Of a stretch of 64,000 nt of DNA, positions 1-11,084 are shown in pieces (position 1 is the first letter of the stretch; the number at the start of each line of letters is the position of its first letter). Below the pieces are notes generated by a model, which saw only the letters and a program-made list of their open reading frames with translations, was not told the origin of the DNA and did no database searches. This DNA is from Gracilaria domingensis. Lineage: Eukaryota; Rhodophyta; Florideophyceae; Gracilariales; Gracilariaceae. The position numbers and the translations under genes are program-made. The stretch spans positions 1 to 64,000 of the forward strand of contig VCMS01000052.1 of assembly GCA_022539475.1 (NCBI GenBank), written 5' to 3'.

Positions 1-974
1 GACGAATCCCGAATCGGTGTTGAGGACCTGAAGAGTCCGAGTCCGACCGGCGACTCTGTCTCTTATCACCTTTTAGGTTTTCTTCTTCTACCATTTGTTA
101 CGTCGACGGCTTCGTCTCCTGGCTCGACGCCTTACTCACCGCGCTCTCACCATCTCTGCGCTCTCGACGAGACTACACCAGTAGAGAGTTGGGGAGGTAA
201 AGTCCTCGGCGCGCTCCTCCCTGGAGGATGCTGCCCTTTCCCATACGGCGGTCGAGTAAATCTCTAATCCAGTCGGTTGTGAAAGGAAGGTTAGGGTCGG
301 ACGAATACCAAAGTGGTTTGGTGGTCTGACTGCACCCCCCCACCCCCGGACGCTGGCCAGCGCGCACATAGCTTGCTCATGACGCGGGCTGGCCACATCT
401 CAGGTTGAAGCTTAGCCCCCTGCTGTGCAAGAGCAGCATAACCAATCGGTCGTATGTGTCCTCCGCACACGTTGAGGTACTCCCGTACACACACACAGGT
501 ACCCCAACTTGTCCGAGGCCTCCTGGGAGGCCTCGCTCAACTACACTCGGTGATACTCGTTCCAAAGTCCAGTCGAGGTCCGTAACTGGCAACTCCAACT
601 TGATACAACCGGTTGTTTAACAACGGCGCGGCGCGCTCTCACGCGGAGCCTGCCTCTCCGTCACTTGGTCAGCGGGAAAGGGTCGAGGGGCCCCCAGCCT
701 CTTCGGTCTAACCACTCTCTTCACTCAGTGCGCAGGTTCCTTCCGAATCAGGTCCTCGGGGTGTTAATCCAATCCCGGATAGGACACTGAACCCGGTTGG
801 GGTGACCACATTGGGTGAGCGCTGGCACTTCTATTTTTTGGGTAGGCGCGCGCCCGTTTCTCCATTTTAGGATAACTGGCGTCGAGCCAATTGCTTCGGC
901 AACGGGGAACCAACCACTGGGTATCTCGTTCACTTCCCACCCTCCTCCTCTCCACACACTCTGGCGTATCAAAA

Positions 975-993
975 TTCTAGGTCGGGAGACGCA
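975..993 (-). other. Primer-binding site of element A
   Basis: The minus strand reads TGCGTCTCCCGACCTAGAA. Fifteen bases match the sites next to the left LTRs of elements 1 and 3. It sits just inside the LTR end, as expected for a tRNA-primed retroelement. Confidence 0.5.
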
Positions 994-998
994 AATAT

Positions 999-1629
999 GT
1001 TGGTATAGGCCGGATCGGTGCGAGCTGCTAGTGGGGGGAAGCCTGCGTGGGCTCGGACCGCGGAGAGTTGAAACACGTGACACAACACGCTTCGCGCACC
1101 CACGCTATAAGGCACGGTGACCAAGTGTAAATACGCTGCACATGGTGGCGCACACGTGACACCTAATAGTGTCGGCAGCACCGTCACCGTTGCCTATAGT
1201 GAGAGACAAGTGTATAATACTCCCTTCACTGGGGCGGCAGCACGTATAACCCTCGAGGTCACAAACTATTGAGGATACTTAGCTTACCAATTGGTGATGT
1301 AGAACCGAACTGGTGTCAAATTAGGCCTAGTTGGTGCTTGACTTTAACATTTGGTGTGGGAGGTTGGTCTCGAGGGTTTAGTAAGCCCGAGCGCCCCTCC
1401 CGGCTCTCACGGCCTAGTGCCGTGCCAACCCGGGAGGCATTGTTCGGCACCACCCCGGCACATATCCTACACTACCTCGTATATTAATTCTAAATTTATC
1501 GAGACCATAGAGCTAATAGTCCTGTCCAAGTCTGTGTTGCGCCGCCCACGTGGTCAGTAGACACACTGCCCGGAGCTCGGACGTCACCACTGGTCTTGTA
1601 AGCCCCGTTTGATCTGGCAGCTATCTACA
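999..1629 (-). repeat. LTR of element A
   Basis: About 631 bp on the minus strand, from TGTAG at 1629 to an imperfect end (CCAACA) at 999. The first 220 bp are shared with the fragment at 3409-3652 (same strand), and the first 160 or so with the right end of the window (63835-64000, opposite strand). Shared blocks include GTGTCTACTG, CCACGTGG, GACGTCACCA and an ATTAAT-rich stretch. The 3' boundary is uncertain because it is set only by the primer-binding site next to it. Confidence 0.5.
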
Positions 1630-2539
1630 GTCAAAAACATAAATCTCAGGCTAAAAGTAGAAGCCTTGCTGTCCTCCCTGTGTATGATGTGCTGTGAACT
1701 GTCAGTCATCTGCTAGCACCGTAGATTGTATCTATATTTAAAAGATTTATCCTTCCACAAGGAGGCCGTGAAAAAGACGTCGTACGAGATGGCATATTGA
1801 GACTAACTTTAGAGCCAAACCTCCTCAAGGATACGTTTCGTAGTGCAATTCAACTCAGATAGGACACCCATAGATGGTAACTCGTAAGTTACGAGTACAC
1901 AATCGACGTGGATCCGGAACGGATATGTACATTGTACACTATTGGTTGTTTGGATGGAGTGATCTTTCATATTTTAAGAAATAAACCCGTGGTTTGGTCC
2001 GAAACTGTCAGACTGCGACGGAGGTGCACATGAGGTCTTAGAGTAATCTATTATTTTAGACACTTTGATAACCCTCTACTGGCCGCTAATTCTAGCTCTA
2101 GGTGATGCTCAGCGCATCACAACTCTCCAAGGTCCCGCGTGCGGCTTTCTAACTATTGCAGCGCGATGACTCCACCTCCCTCGCGATCGAGTACCGCAGC
2201 ACGTCCTAGTATCACCGTGGCTCCACCAGGAGAGTGCACGCAGTCACCATCATTGGCCTTGTTTTCTTGTGTTTGTGACCGTGAGTGCACACATTTTGTT
2301 ACCGAATCGTACTTCTCTCTGAGCGCCAGTACTGTGGGTTTGTTTCTGTCTTCTTTTGTTTTTACCATTGTTTGCTTCATTGCCTATTTCTATTGATTGT
2401 CCAATTTAGATGTAACATTAGTCAGATACTATCATTGTCACATCGATATACTACTTTGTTCGCTTTGGCTTTTTCCCCGTTTGGGAGTTTTGAAACTGTG
2501 TAGGCTGAAGCTTCGTGATTTACACCCACAACTGAGGAT
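1630..2539. other. Intergenic, no gene seen
   Basis: AT-rich DNA with only short overlapping frames. From about 2240 it is T-rich with frequent stops. It may hold the start of the degraded transposon whose coding end is visible at 2540-3055. Confidence 0.5.
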
Positions 2540-3055
2540 ACACGGTGCGCCTGTCGCTGGCAAACCTGTCTTGAGAGCGGAGATTGAAGGTGCTTTCGTG
2601 CTATTCCTCTCTTTGATTGCTCCACAATAACGGGGCGTTGAAGAAGAACATTTTGGTTATTGGGTATTTTTTATGGACAATGGGTAACTAGAGTGCAAGA
2701 GCATGCGCGAGAAATTGTACCGAAGAAGAAACCTCAGAGAAGTATTTTGCTTTTTGCAGAAGGCAACGGAATAAGTGTATTGCTCGTGACCAACTTCTCG
2801 TACAGAATTAATTTCGTTTTGTTAAGCCAATGTTGGGCATATTTGCTAGATATTTACTTAGGACAGAGAAAATATAAGCCCTTTGCTTTTGGCGTATGTT
2901 TGGCCATGAAAAACGTTCATGTATTGAAGAACTCCTTGAGATATGAGGATGGGGAATTCTGTCCGAAAAAAAGAAGAATTGTACGCGGTGCGTCTGCTGC
3001 TCCAAAAGAAGCAAGAGAGAGAAAGAAAAGCAGTACCAAAAAAAGGCGAGACTGA
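2540..3055 (+). pseudogene. Relic of DDE (Harbinger/IS5-like) transposase C-terminus
   Basis: The frame 2660-3055 ends with a segment resembling the C-terminus of the transposase at 33556-34809. A block reading NVHVLKNSLRYEDGEF here corresponds to NYHVVKNPLRNEDHEF there, followed in both by a long Lys/Arg/Glu-rich basic tail. Just upstream (about 2635-2660, other frame) EEEHFGYW resembles the catalytic-Glu region EENYFGRF of the second copy. Only the last third of the protein can be traced. The first two catalytic Asp are not visible and the frame is broken. It is a second, older copy of the same family. Confidence 0.5.
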
Positions 3056-3408
3056 TGGTTTGATGATGACAATATCTGCTGATTAAGACAAGGAAAACAT
3101 TGCAGAGCTGTGAAATGGCGTAGACGTGCACCTGCCGCACAATTCTCTTTTCTTATAAAGATGGCACTGTTTTGTCTTCAAACATCTATAGGCTACTAAT
3201 CCTACATGTAGCTACAGAGAAAACATGATAGAATGCTTAGTTCTAAAGTAAAATATGAATGTTTGGCCTTTCTAGCACTGAGTGTTTTATTTCCAAAAAT
3301 ACCCGTCTCTATAAAACGCTGAGTTTCTTTGGACAGATCAAAGATCTACAGAATCTTTTGCCAAACTGTCATTTTCTTTCAGTTTGAGTAATAGGTAGCT
3401 ATTAATTA

Positions 3409-3652
3409 CTTCGGCCTAGTGTGACGTAGGTCACCGGAAGGTGAATTTTTGGTGCACTACCCCTGCCATCTATCTACACTACCTAGTACATTTAAAATTA
3501 AATTCATGAAATTAAACTGAATAGTCCTTGCCATGCATGCAGATGGGCGTCTTACGCGGTACAGTAGAGTGTCTACTAGACACACGCTCAGAGGGCCGTG
3601 ACGTCATCACTTGGTCATGTAGAGCCCCGGCGATCGAGCAAGCTATACTACA
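3409..3652 (-). repeat. LTR fragment (B), same family as element A
   Basis: The minus strand starts TGTAG at 3652 and follows the U3 order of LTR A: a GGGGCTCTACA block, GACGTCA, GTGTCTAGTAGACAC, then an AT-rich part and GTAGTGTAGATA near 3480. Similarity to 1405-1629 is clear though interrupted by small indels, and ends near 3409. No element body flanks it, so it is a solo or truncated LTR. Confidence 0.55.
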
Positions 3653-5783
3653 CAGATATATTGGAAGGACTTCTTCGCAGCATAGGCGCATATTCATTTG
3701 TGTACATAGTTACTGCTGATGCTGGAGAGCATCATTTTTATAGAGGTTTAATATCCAAGCAGAAAAGCAACGCGTAAGCCGATATGTATATTGTGTGCAA
3801 ATACAAACATTGCTGTATACAATGTACCTTTGTTGGAATTTTTTTTCTATTTACGTATTACTGTCCTATTTGTGCTGGAGTTATACTGAACCGGTTGAAT
3901 TCAAAACTTGAGTTGCACTGGAGATCATGTCATGGTTAATCTTCGACGTTTGCAGTCTATAAGAGGTGCAGAAAATCAGTTCGCAGGGGAGAAAGACACG
4001 AAGTCATCTCCCAAGCATTATTTTGTCCGAGAACTTACTGCACGCAATTTCGCAAACCCACGTCGTTTGTTTGTTGCTCGCCACAGTAGACGCTATAGGA
4101 ATTAAAAGTAAATTCAAAGCAATAAGCCTTATCAACGATACATTGAGGGAAATTTGGGTGGGTGGGAAAAAAGAAAGATAAAACTGTTGACTAGATTGTT
4201 GGCTGAGATAAAAGAACAGAGACGTGCAGAGCTGTAGAGGGCTTTGCTTTTAGCGGTAAAATAACCCTGTTGGTTGTATACCAGTACAACACAACAATTC
4301 ATCTCACAGTGAGGACACGAAGAAAAGGAAGCCAGCCACGCAAATCTGCACGCGAAGATGGCTGTCGATTCTCACCCACGCAGATCCAAGAATGTGAGAG
4401 CCTGATTGAACCACTGGATTTGCGTCTCGTTCCCAGATGCTCCAATAAAATATCATCTTCGATTTGTCCATTTCCTTTAGCTACCTATGTTCCATGAAAC
4501 CTTTTTTGACAAATCATGTTTAATTAGTTAGTTTATTAGAAATCTCTGCTCGAATGCACGTCCTGCTTATTTTTATACATAGGTTATTCGAATTGGGCAG
4601 CTTTGATTTTGAATCATTCTCATTCTTCGTAATAATATGGTGATTTCGTTTGACGAGACATCGTTCAACGACATTGTGCATTGTATAGAAGCGTTTGATT
4701 TTAAATCGAAAAGGTTCACAGCAATGCAATTAATCTTATAATATGCACGTGAAAAAGCACAAGCACCTCTTCTCGTTGGAATATGTGCTATTCCAAAACA
4801 TTGGGAGACAATTTAGTTCCAAAAACCTGTTGAGGTGGGCGTGTAAGGTTGTCGATGATAGCCCATATAACTGATGAACTATGTACTTGTCATAAGCAAG
4901 CAGAACAGTGGTTGACCGAAGAGACTGAGATCTTTAAAGCGCATTGGTTTTCTTGTCGCTGCTTAGAACAATGAAAGAGGGATACGGGTTTTAAAACTGC
5001 GTTTTATCAAAATCGTTGAGCTGTTCCATGTCCCCCGACAAAGGTTAGTATTCAGTACTATCGTGGACTTTTTTTGGGACGAACAACAAAAGGTTTTCCC
5101 TTCAAAGAATTCAAATTTTGGCCCGTTTTAATTGCTGAAATTTGAAACATCAACTATGTATGTTTACGCGAGAAAGGAGGGCATGCCATTGTTGGACGCG
5201 GGAGATAGCTATCCTTACCCCTAGAAAATTGCATAGCCAGTCGCCTTGGAACTGGCTCCCACAGAGGAGCCCTGTTTTGAGTTCTTCCAACAAGCAATGT
5301 TTGAACATTGCGTGTATGTTAATTGAATTTGGATAAGGCATGGAGCAAAACATTCAAACAAGAGATCGCATTGACGGTAAATCTAGCGTAAAGTTATGGC
5401 TAGTAGTCAACGTTCTGGAAACGTTAACCTGGTTTCCAAATGGGCAATCGAAAGGACTTCTCTCCATCGAACTGGAACTTTAATTCAAGATGAAATTGGC
5501 TCATCCCTTTTATGTTCGAGTTGGAGTTGTGATGACATGGCACGACACAGATGAAATCTCAACAGTGATAGCGACATCTTACCAGGAAAAGGGTTTCGCA
5601 GTTCAAATGGAGTTCCACTGAGGCTCCATAGAGGCGTGGATCCATGCAATATCTCCACTCGACTTCGGTCTGTCCCATCGAGCTTAAATACGTCTAACAT
5701 GCTCAGCTCGACGAAGAAGAATAGTATCGCATCTCGTGATTCGGCAAGAAAAGGATAGGATCGCATACTTCTCCGTCCTCAAG
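3653..5783. other. Intergenic, no gene seen
   Basis: About 2.1 kb of AT-rich DNA with only short frames. None has a recognisable domain, a convincing signal peptide or codon texture like the genes around it. The last few hundred bases are the upstream region of the gene starting at 5784. Confidence 0.5.
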
Positions 5784-6932
5784 ATGAAGGAATTCGCAGC
5801 GGTTCAGGTGATTCTTTTCGTGTGCTTTCTGCTTTGCGGTTGCGCAGTTCCAATCCAGCCCAATGTTCGTCAGTCCAGAAAAGGGAGACCCAAGCCTATC
5901 GACGATGTACTTTGTATTTCGTGTTATCGAGACCCGATTTTCCCCGGAAACCCAATGATAGAGCCGATGCGTCCTCCCATCATGCCGGTTCTCCCGCGCC
6001 CCGGCGGTTCACGTGGCGGTGCTCGACCAATTCCTCGCGATCCCGCGCCGATCGCTCCACCGATTGTGCCACCGCCAAAAGGCCCTGAAGACCCTCCCGA
6101 AAGCGGTCCACCAGGCGCACCCGAAAGGAAACGTGGTGAGGATGACAGGTCTACTCGTGGTCGGCGGGATGACGGTCGCAGGGATCCTGATGGCCATGAA
6201 GGTGATGACGATCTCGGAAATCTATATGGCATCAACGACTACATGAATGATGGGTACGGCGCGGGGAATGATGGTGAGGACGACAATGGAAACATGTACG
6301 GGCCGCACGGATATCACCGCGACCGAAATGGCAGGCTGCATCCAAACCCGCCCCCTCCAGACGACGACTTTTACCATGACGGCAATGATGGCGACGATGA
6401 TAATGGGAACATTTACGGAGGCAGGGATGACTCATCTGGCAGGGGCCGTTTCGATCGTAGACCGGGTGATCACCACCCAGGAGTCGGGGACAATGGTTCA
6501 AGGGGAAAGGACAAGGACAACGATGATCGAGACTCTGGCAGGAAAACTGAGAGCAGGCCTGGAGGACGTAGGCCTGGCGATCATCATCCGGGCGTTGGAG
6601 ACAATGATCGCGACGATGATCGCGACGATGATCGCAGGGACTCTGGTAGGAAGTCTGATAGCGACTCAGGGGGACGTAGACCTGGCGATCACCACCCGGG
6701 TGTTGGGGATGACGATCGCGACGACAATCGCGACGACGAGCGCGACGACGATCGCGACGACGATCGTGGAGACTCTGGCAGCAAGTCTGACAACGACGTT
6801 GCGAGAGACAGACCTGGCGATCATCATCCAGGCGTTGGAGACGATGATCGCGACGACGACGACCGCGGTGATAGAGACAGCGGCAACGAGAACAGAAGCT
6901 CACCAGGCAGCGAGCTCCCCGATTCATTCTAG
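5784..6932 (+). CDS. Secreted Asp/Arg/Gly-rich tandem-repeat protein
   Basis: 382 residues from the ATG at 5784. I prefer this start to an in-frame one at 5736 because it begins directly with a signal peptide (basic-free start, hydrophobic run VILFVCFLLCGCAV at residues 9-22). A short region with two Cys is followed by a Pro-rich stretch (MRPPIMPVLP, APIAPPIVPPP). Next come two or three acidic units with DDxGNxYG. Then four tandem units of about 33-43 residues open with RPGDHHPGVGD and continue as runs of Asp-Arg pairs (DDDRDD). The composition is extreme: highly charged, with regularly spaced His pairs. No known family is recognised. A cell-wall, matrix or metal-binding role is inference from composition only. 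The repeats are near-identical at DNA level (GACGATCGC runs), so length variation between alleles is likely. The 3' end may be spliced; see 6868-7240. Confidence 0.75.
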   Translation: MKEFAAVQVILFVCFLLCGCAVPIQPNVRQSRKGRPKPIDDVLCISCYRDPIFPGNPMIEPMRPPIMPVLPRPGGSRGGARPIPRDPAPIAPPIVPPPKGPEDPPESGPPGAPERKRGEDDRSTRGRRDDGRRDPDGHEGDDDLGNLYGINDYMNDGYGAGNDGEDDNGNMYGPHGYHRDRNGRLHPNPPPPDDDFYHDGNDGDDDNGNIYGGRDDSSGRGRFDRRPGDHHPGVGDNGSRGKDKDNDDRDSGRKTESRPGGRRPGDHHPGVGDNDRDDDRDDDRRDSGRKSDSDSGGRRPGDHHPGVGDDDRDDNRDDERDDDRDDDRGDSGSKSDNDVARDRPGDHHPGVGDDDRDDDDRGDRDSGNENRSSPGSELPDSF

Positions 6933-7240
6933 ATATTGGCTTGCGCGTTGGCACTGCCCTACTCTGCGGAGCAGTATGTCTCTACTATCGGCGTAAAAAA
7001 AGCGTTGTCTACGACGGCGACGCGAGTCGTGCGCGGCTGTCCCTGGCGCCAGGCGTGGCGCCGCTGCAAAAGTGCGCGAGCGCCACGGAGGCGGCAGCGA
7101 AGCGCGCCGCGGCACGCGCGAGGAGCGTGTCAACGCGCAGCAATGGCGCAGCGGATGCGCCCCGCCACGTCGCACACGCTCTCGTCACCTCCCTCGTCCC
7201 CTCGCTGGCGGGAGGTGACGAGAGCGTGTGCGACCGCTGA
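6868..7240 (+). other. Possible alternative intron (6868-6932) and last exon (6933-7240)
   Basis: The repeat gene stops at 6932 directly after TTCTAG. If 6868-6932 (GTGATA...TTCTAG, 65 nt) were an intron, the reading frame would pass in phase into 6933-7240. That exon would start with a hydrophobic segment (VGTALLCGAVCLYY) followed by RRKK, which looks like a weak membrane anchor with a basic cytosolic flank, then a long Ala/Arg-rich tail. The donor is poor compared with the GTACGT and GTATGT donors of the two clear introns in this window, so this is a hypothesis. Otherwise the gene simply ends at 6932. Confidence 0.25.
7169..7234. repeat. Perfect 25-bp inverted repeat with 16-nt loop
   Basis: The arms 7169-7193 and 7210-7234 are exact reverse complements (25 bp). 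They lie in a GC-rich island (about 6990-7260) just downstream of the repeat-protein gene. No poly-T follows. It could form a strong RNA hairpin if the 3' region is transcribed. Confidence 0.85.
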
Positions 7241-8193
7241 GACACGTCACACACGACGCCGGCGTGGCATGAGCGTCGCCTCTCCCGAGATCGGCTTCCG
7301 CCGCTCATCGATGTTTTCCCGGCATGAGGACTGACGATTGAAGCTTGACACGCGAAGAACAAGGGGTGGAGTGATGTGGAATTAGTTGAAGGATGTAGGA
7401 GTGCTCGACTTGCCCCAAAGCGAAAAAGAGCGCAGCAAGTAGAGTTGTCCGTGAGCGGTGTCACTGTTCGCATTTACGTCTTTACCGACCCACCTAAATT
7501 TGGAACACTAATTCCCCACAATCACAATAACTTAAATCAATTATTGATTTTCTGAAACGGATTTGGCTTAGATTAAACAAAAAAACTCTTAAATTTGGAC
7601 CCAAGTCTGCTAATTCTGGCAATCAACGCGCCCTTTTGTCGCGGCTCTGACGCTTGTACACGGTATTGTACTTGACAGCAGAAGTTCGACTTGAAGCAGT
7701 TGCAAGTTTTGCATGCTCTTCATTCTTTTGTTTGGAAACTGGCACCTGTATTGGCTTAACGTTGGTATACCAACGTTAAGCCTCTCTTTTCGGTTATTGT
7801 GGATGCTGGAGACAATTTTCCGCCCTTGTCCACACACACAAAATATAAAGACACCTCGGGCAAATAATGCCCATTACGAATAACACAGCAACCGTCAAAC
7901 GAATTGCCAGCCCTTCAACTTTTGTTCGTAACGCTTTCGTTCTGTCCCAACCCGATGGCGCAATCTAGCTGTCCGAAAAGTTATTTGTCGAGCATTGATT
8001 CAACATGAGTTTGTCTGGATGTACTGCGCTCCCGGACCTCCCTCTTCAATAATCACCGTCCAGCAATCCACCCGAACCATGTGGAAAAGGCACAGGGTAT
8101 GATAACAGAAGACACAATGCCGCCCTGTGATTGTGTGGAATCGAAATAAGGTTCAGGATACGTCCGCTCAACAAGCCAGATTTCTCCCATTGA
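7241..8193. other. Intergenic, no gene seen
   Basis: GC-rich up to about 7470, then AT-rich. At 7762-7785 a near-perfect short inverted repeat (GGCTTAACGTTGGTATACCAACGTTAAGCC) is present, described here by its halves GGCTTAACGTTGG and CCAACGTTAAGCC. No supported coding region. Confidence 0.5.
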
Positions 8194-8201
8194 GCTATGA
8201 T
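8194..8201. repeat. hAT target-site duplication (left)
   Basis: GCTATGAT, repeated exactly at 8877-8884 on the other side of the element. Confidence 0.88.
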
Positions 8202-8876
8202 CAGGGACTGTCTTACAATATATTGCTATTGCAATATATTGCAATATGCAACAAATAATGCAAATTGCAAAGTGCTCGAGTATTGCAATTTCTATTGCTG
8301 TGTGTACAGTTTCATGACACCCATGACAACCAAAGTACGATCTGAAAGGATCTGACCATTTTACATGCACAACTGCAGGTGTAGCCCTCTACCCCCGACG
8401 GATCGCTCCTCATCTAAATGGAGCAGAAGCGACATTGCTGTACATTGGACACGATTGACTGTTACGTGTAAAAACTGCATATCCAAAACTTTGGACGTAA
8501 TAAAGGTATTTTTGCGATGGAATCCTTCAAATTCGCCAGAGCCTATTCACTGTGACTGGGATACATCAGAAGACGTGCAATATAAAATGGCCACACTTGT
8601 TTTTCGATGTCAATAGCCAAAACTTCTCTCATCTTGGCGTTTTAAGTTTGCTGTTTTATTGACTTATTGCGTTAAATGTCAATGCTTATTTAAGAGAAAA
8701 GAGCCGTATAGTACGCTTATTGCTATTCTATTGTTTGATGCAGTGGGTATTGGAAACGTATTGCAAAATAAAAGGTTTTTACTGCAATACATATTGCATA
8801 AGAGATGAAATATTTTATTATATTGTTTATTGCGTTTTATGAGCAATAAATTGCAATTATATTGTAGACACCCCTG
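8202..8876 (+). mobile_element. Non-autonomous hAT-type transposon, intact ends
   Basis: 675 bp. The left end reads CAGGGACTGTCTTACAATAT and the right end, reverse-complemented, CAGGGGTGTCTACAATATAA. It is flanked by a perfect 8-bp target duplication GCTATGAT (8194-8201 and 8877-8884). CAGGG ends and an 8-bp duplication are the hallmarks of the hAT superfamily. There is no transposase frame. Both terminal 150 bp are packed with TTGCAATA/TATTGCAA motifs, a likely array of subterminal binding sites. A second copy lies at 62897-63555 in opposite orientation. Confidence 0.88.
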
Positions 8877-9173
8877 GCTATGATCTCTCATCCGATTCTC
8901 TTCGCTTGCGCTCAGTGTGAACTATCTCCGTGAAACAATCTCTCAGCGAGCTATCAGTTGATGCATTTAAGAAATGGAACAGAGCAACAGATACGACTTT
9001 ACTTGAAGCTAACCTTCTCAAAATCCATACTTTGAGTCATTGCTCAAGTTTTTGATGCTTCTCACAATCCCCAGTTGACAACAGCGCAAATGACTAATGG
9101 CGATTTCCTAGAGTACTAGAATGCAGAGTAGCCAGTTCTGCATTCCTCCAAACTAAAGGTAAACGGCTTCGTC

Positions 9174-9608
9174 TCAAAAGTTAAACACATCACTACCGTA
9201 AGTGTCGTAGCATTCGCGGCACTTCGTGATATCTGGCGAGCAGGGGGTAGTGCGGAACAGCTCTTGGCACCCAGCCAAATCACCTATGGTTTCTGCGGGA
9301 CCACACGCGTGGCATGTGTTGCAGAGACCGAACCAGCGCAGAGCATCACATGACAGCATTCTGGCACTGGAGCGTACGGAAGACCTAGATCCAGAAACGA
9401 GGGCAGCTTGCTTTGGAATACGAACATCGCAACTGAAACACTGCACACACATATCGGATTCGCGAATATAGTCACAATCGCTAAACCTTGCATGACTATT
9501 CTTCAACCCAAATCTGCTACGAAAGATGCCGCCTTCGACCGAAACGACCACCATGAATGAGATGAGCACAAGTGCAAAGACTGTGGGCTTCTGGGTGATA
9601 GCGAACAT
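9174..9608 (-). CDS. Small secreted cysteine-rich protein
   Basis: 144 residues from the ATG at 9608. The open frame extends upstream to 9704, but the codon at 9608 starts directly into a signal peptide (hydrophobic VFALVLISFMVVVSV, residues 10-24, then small residues). The mature part of about 118 residues has twelve Cys in an irregular pattern, including CVQCFSC, CNTCHAC and CRECY, suggesting six disulfides in an extracellular fold. There is no glycosylation-rich or membrane segment. I do not recognise the family. Similar Cys-rich secreted proteins occur at 49.7-54.7 kb and 58.5 kb, without visible common motifs. It stands alone, with several kb of non-coding DNA on both sides. Confidence 0.65.
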   Translation of the reverse strand: MFAITQKPTVFALVLISFMVVVSVEGGIFRSRFGLKNSHARFSDCDYIRESDMCVQCFSCDVRIPKQAALVSGSRSSVRSSARMLSCDALRWFGLCNTCHACGPAETIGDLAGCQELFRTTPCSPDITKCRECYDTYGSDVFNF

Positions 9609-11084
9609 TGTGCAGGAACTGAAGAAATGGAGGCTCCAGGTGGTGTAAGAGTTCTGGGAGGACGAGGGTTTGGATGACGGATAAGAAGAAATACATGCAA
9701 ACAACGGTGCTGGGCTTCTCTCTTATACCGACTCGTTGCGCTTTTGTCTTTTGGGAGGGGTATGAAATGGATGTAACGTCTTGTCCCCTCGTTTTCTTGG
9801 AAGCAAAAAGGAATCTCGTGTTCATAAAGGACTGGGCACCTACCCTCTCAAGCTGGTCACTCTTGTGCCGAGCCATACTTTTGGCGGAGATTAGGCGCTG
9901 CAACTTGAGTTTAGGCGAGGTTCAACGCACTTAAGTTTAAATCGGAACGGTTGTGTTGTGTTGTTTTGCGTTGCGTTTCAAGGTAAGCTCGTATCACCCG
10001 CGGGAATCTCTATCCAGAACCCTTTCCAAATCATCAGAAGCTTACCGTGGCATATACCATTGTCTCGCTTGCCACTGGCGAGATCTTGATGTGGTTCTAA
10101 GGTCGACAGAAGACTTTGGTCTATAACATGAAACATGATACCGTTGAATAAAATCATCCAGAGCTGTCAAACATATTGTCAAGGCAGAGAGGATACAATA
10201 CAAACTGATTTGATAGGAAAGCGCTGAAATCATCTCGCGATAGGCCTCATATGTTGTAGTGAAGTTTGGCTCTCTTCGCAGAAGAATCAAGTGACCTAAA
10301 CAGAAAAGGCATGAGACTGCTTTCTCGTTTATATGGAGCATTACATAAATCTCATTTTGCCCTAAATTTTGCATCAAGATTCATCCCAATATTTTCCATA
10401 AAAACGCTCGGTGTTGCGAACTCCAATCATCAGTACAAGAAGAGAGAGGACAAATATCAATGTCGAGTTGCAGTCTACTGGGGAATTCTGTGATTGCTTG
10501 GATCTTTAAATTCATGTTTGTTGTAATACCCTGAAAACTTCGCCGTACTTCAGGTGGAATAGCTTTTTAAAATGATTCCATAAACGATACTTTGTGAGTT
10601 TGGGAGCCATCGTGCAGTGCCGGACATGCAAGGTTACTCTTTGACCTTTTTTTCTGCTTAAAAAATATTTGCTTCGTTGGGGAACCGAATTTCGAAGAGA
10701 AAATCAGGAGAAAATACTATTTACTTGATTCTAAAGAGGCAGTTTTGAGCAACAGTAAATATCGAAGATGGGCCATGCAAATGAAGTCACCCTGGGAGAG
10801 ATTACTGCGCAGGGAAGACCACTTGTAGTATGTGAACTGGCACTGTATCTATATATGAATTACATGCAGATATGTTGGAAGGGTAACAGAGAAGCATTGG
10901 CTTGAAACAAATGTTTGTCGGATTGCGCTTATTGTCACCTGAGGACAAAAAAGAAGCTTGGTCTCGATGCCCGGAAGAATTTTTGTCACTCACTTATAAC
11001 AAGACTAGTTCAAATAGTTACTAAATCTCTCTGGCATCACTCAATCTCAAACTCATGGTATTGGTATCACTCTCAGCATAGTCC

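Larger units (their letters stand above)
1..1629 (-). mobile_element. Partial Ty3/gypsy-type LTR element (A), cut by window edge
   Basis: Read on the minus strand, position 1629 starts with TGTAG, as do the LTRs of the complete elements at 14357 and 36026. It is followed by a CACGTG box, an AT-rich promoter-like stretch (about 1480-1500) and then a GC-rich part. At 993-975 lies a primer-binding-like sequence sharing GTCTCCCGAC plus TAGAA with the complete elements. This makes 999-1629 the 5' LTR of a left-pointing element and 1-974 its leader and start of gag. No clean gag frame is visible in 1-974; the short frames there are interrupted, so the copy is degraded. The other end lies outside the window. 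Inference from structure, not from a coding match. Confidence 0.6.

Noticed and set aside
6232-6996. Long open frames overlapping the Asp/Arg repeat gene on both strands (240 and 249 codons)
   Set aside because: They are shadows of the near-perfect DNA repeats. The frame with signal peptide and coherent protein repeats is 5784-6932.
8200-8880. CRISPR-like or satellite array from repeated TTGCAATA
   Set aside because: Repeats are irregular, lie at both ends of a defined element with target duplication, and are better explained as transposon subterminal motifs.
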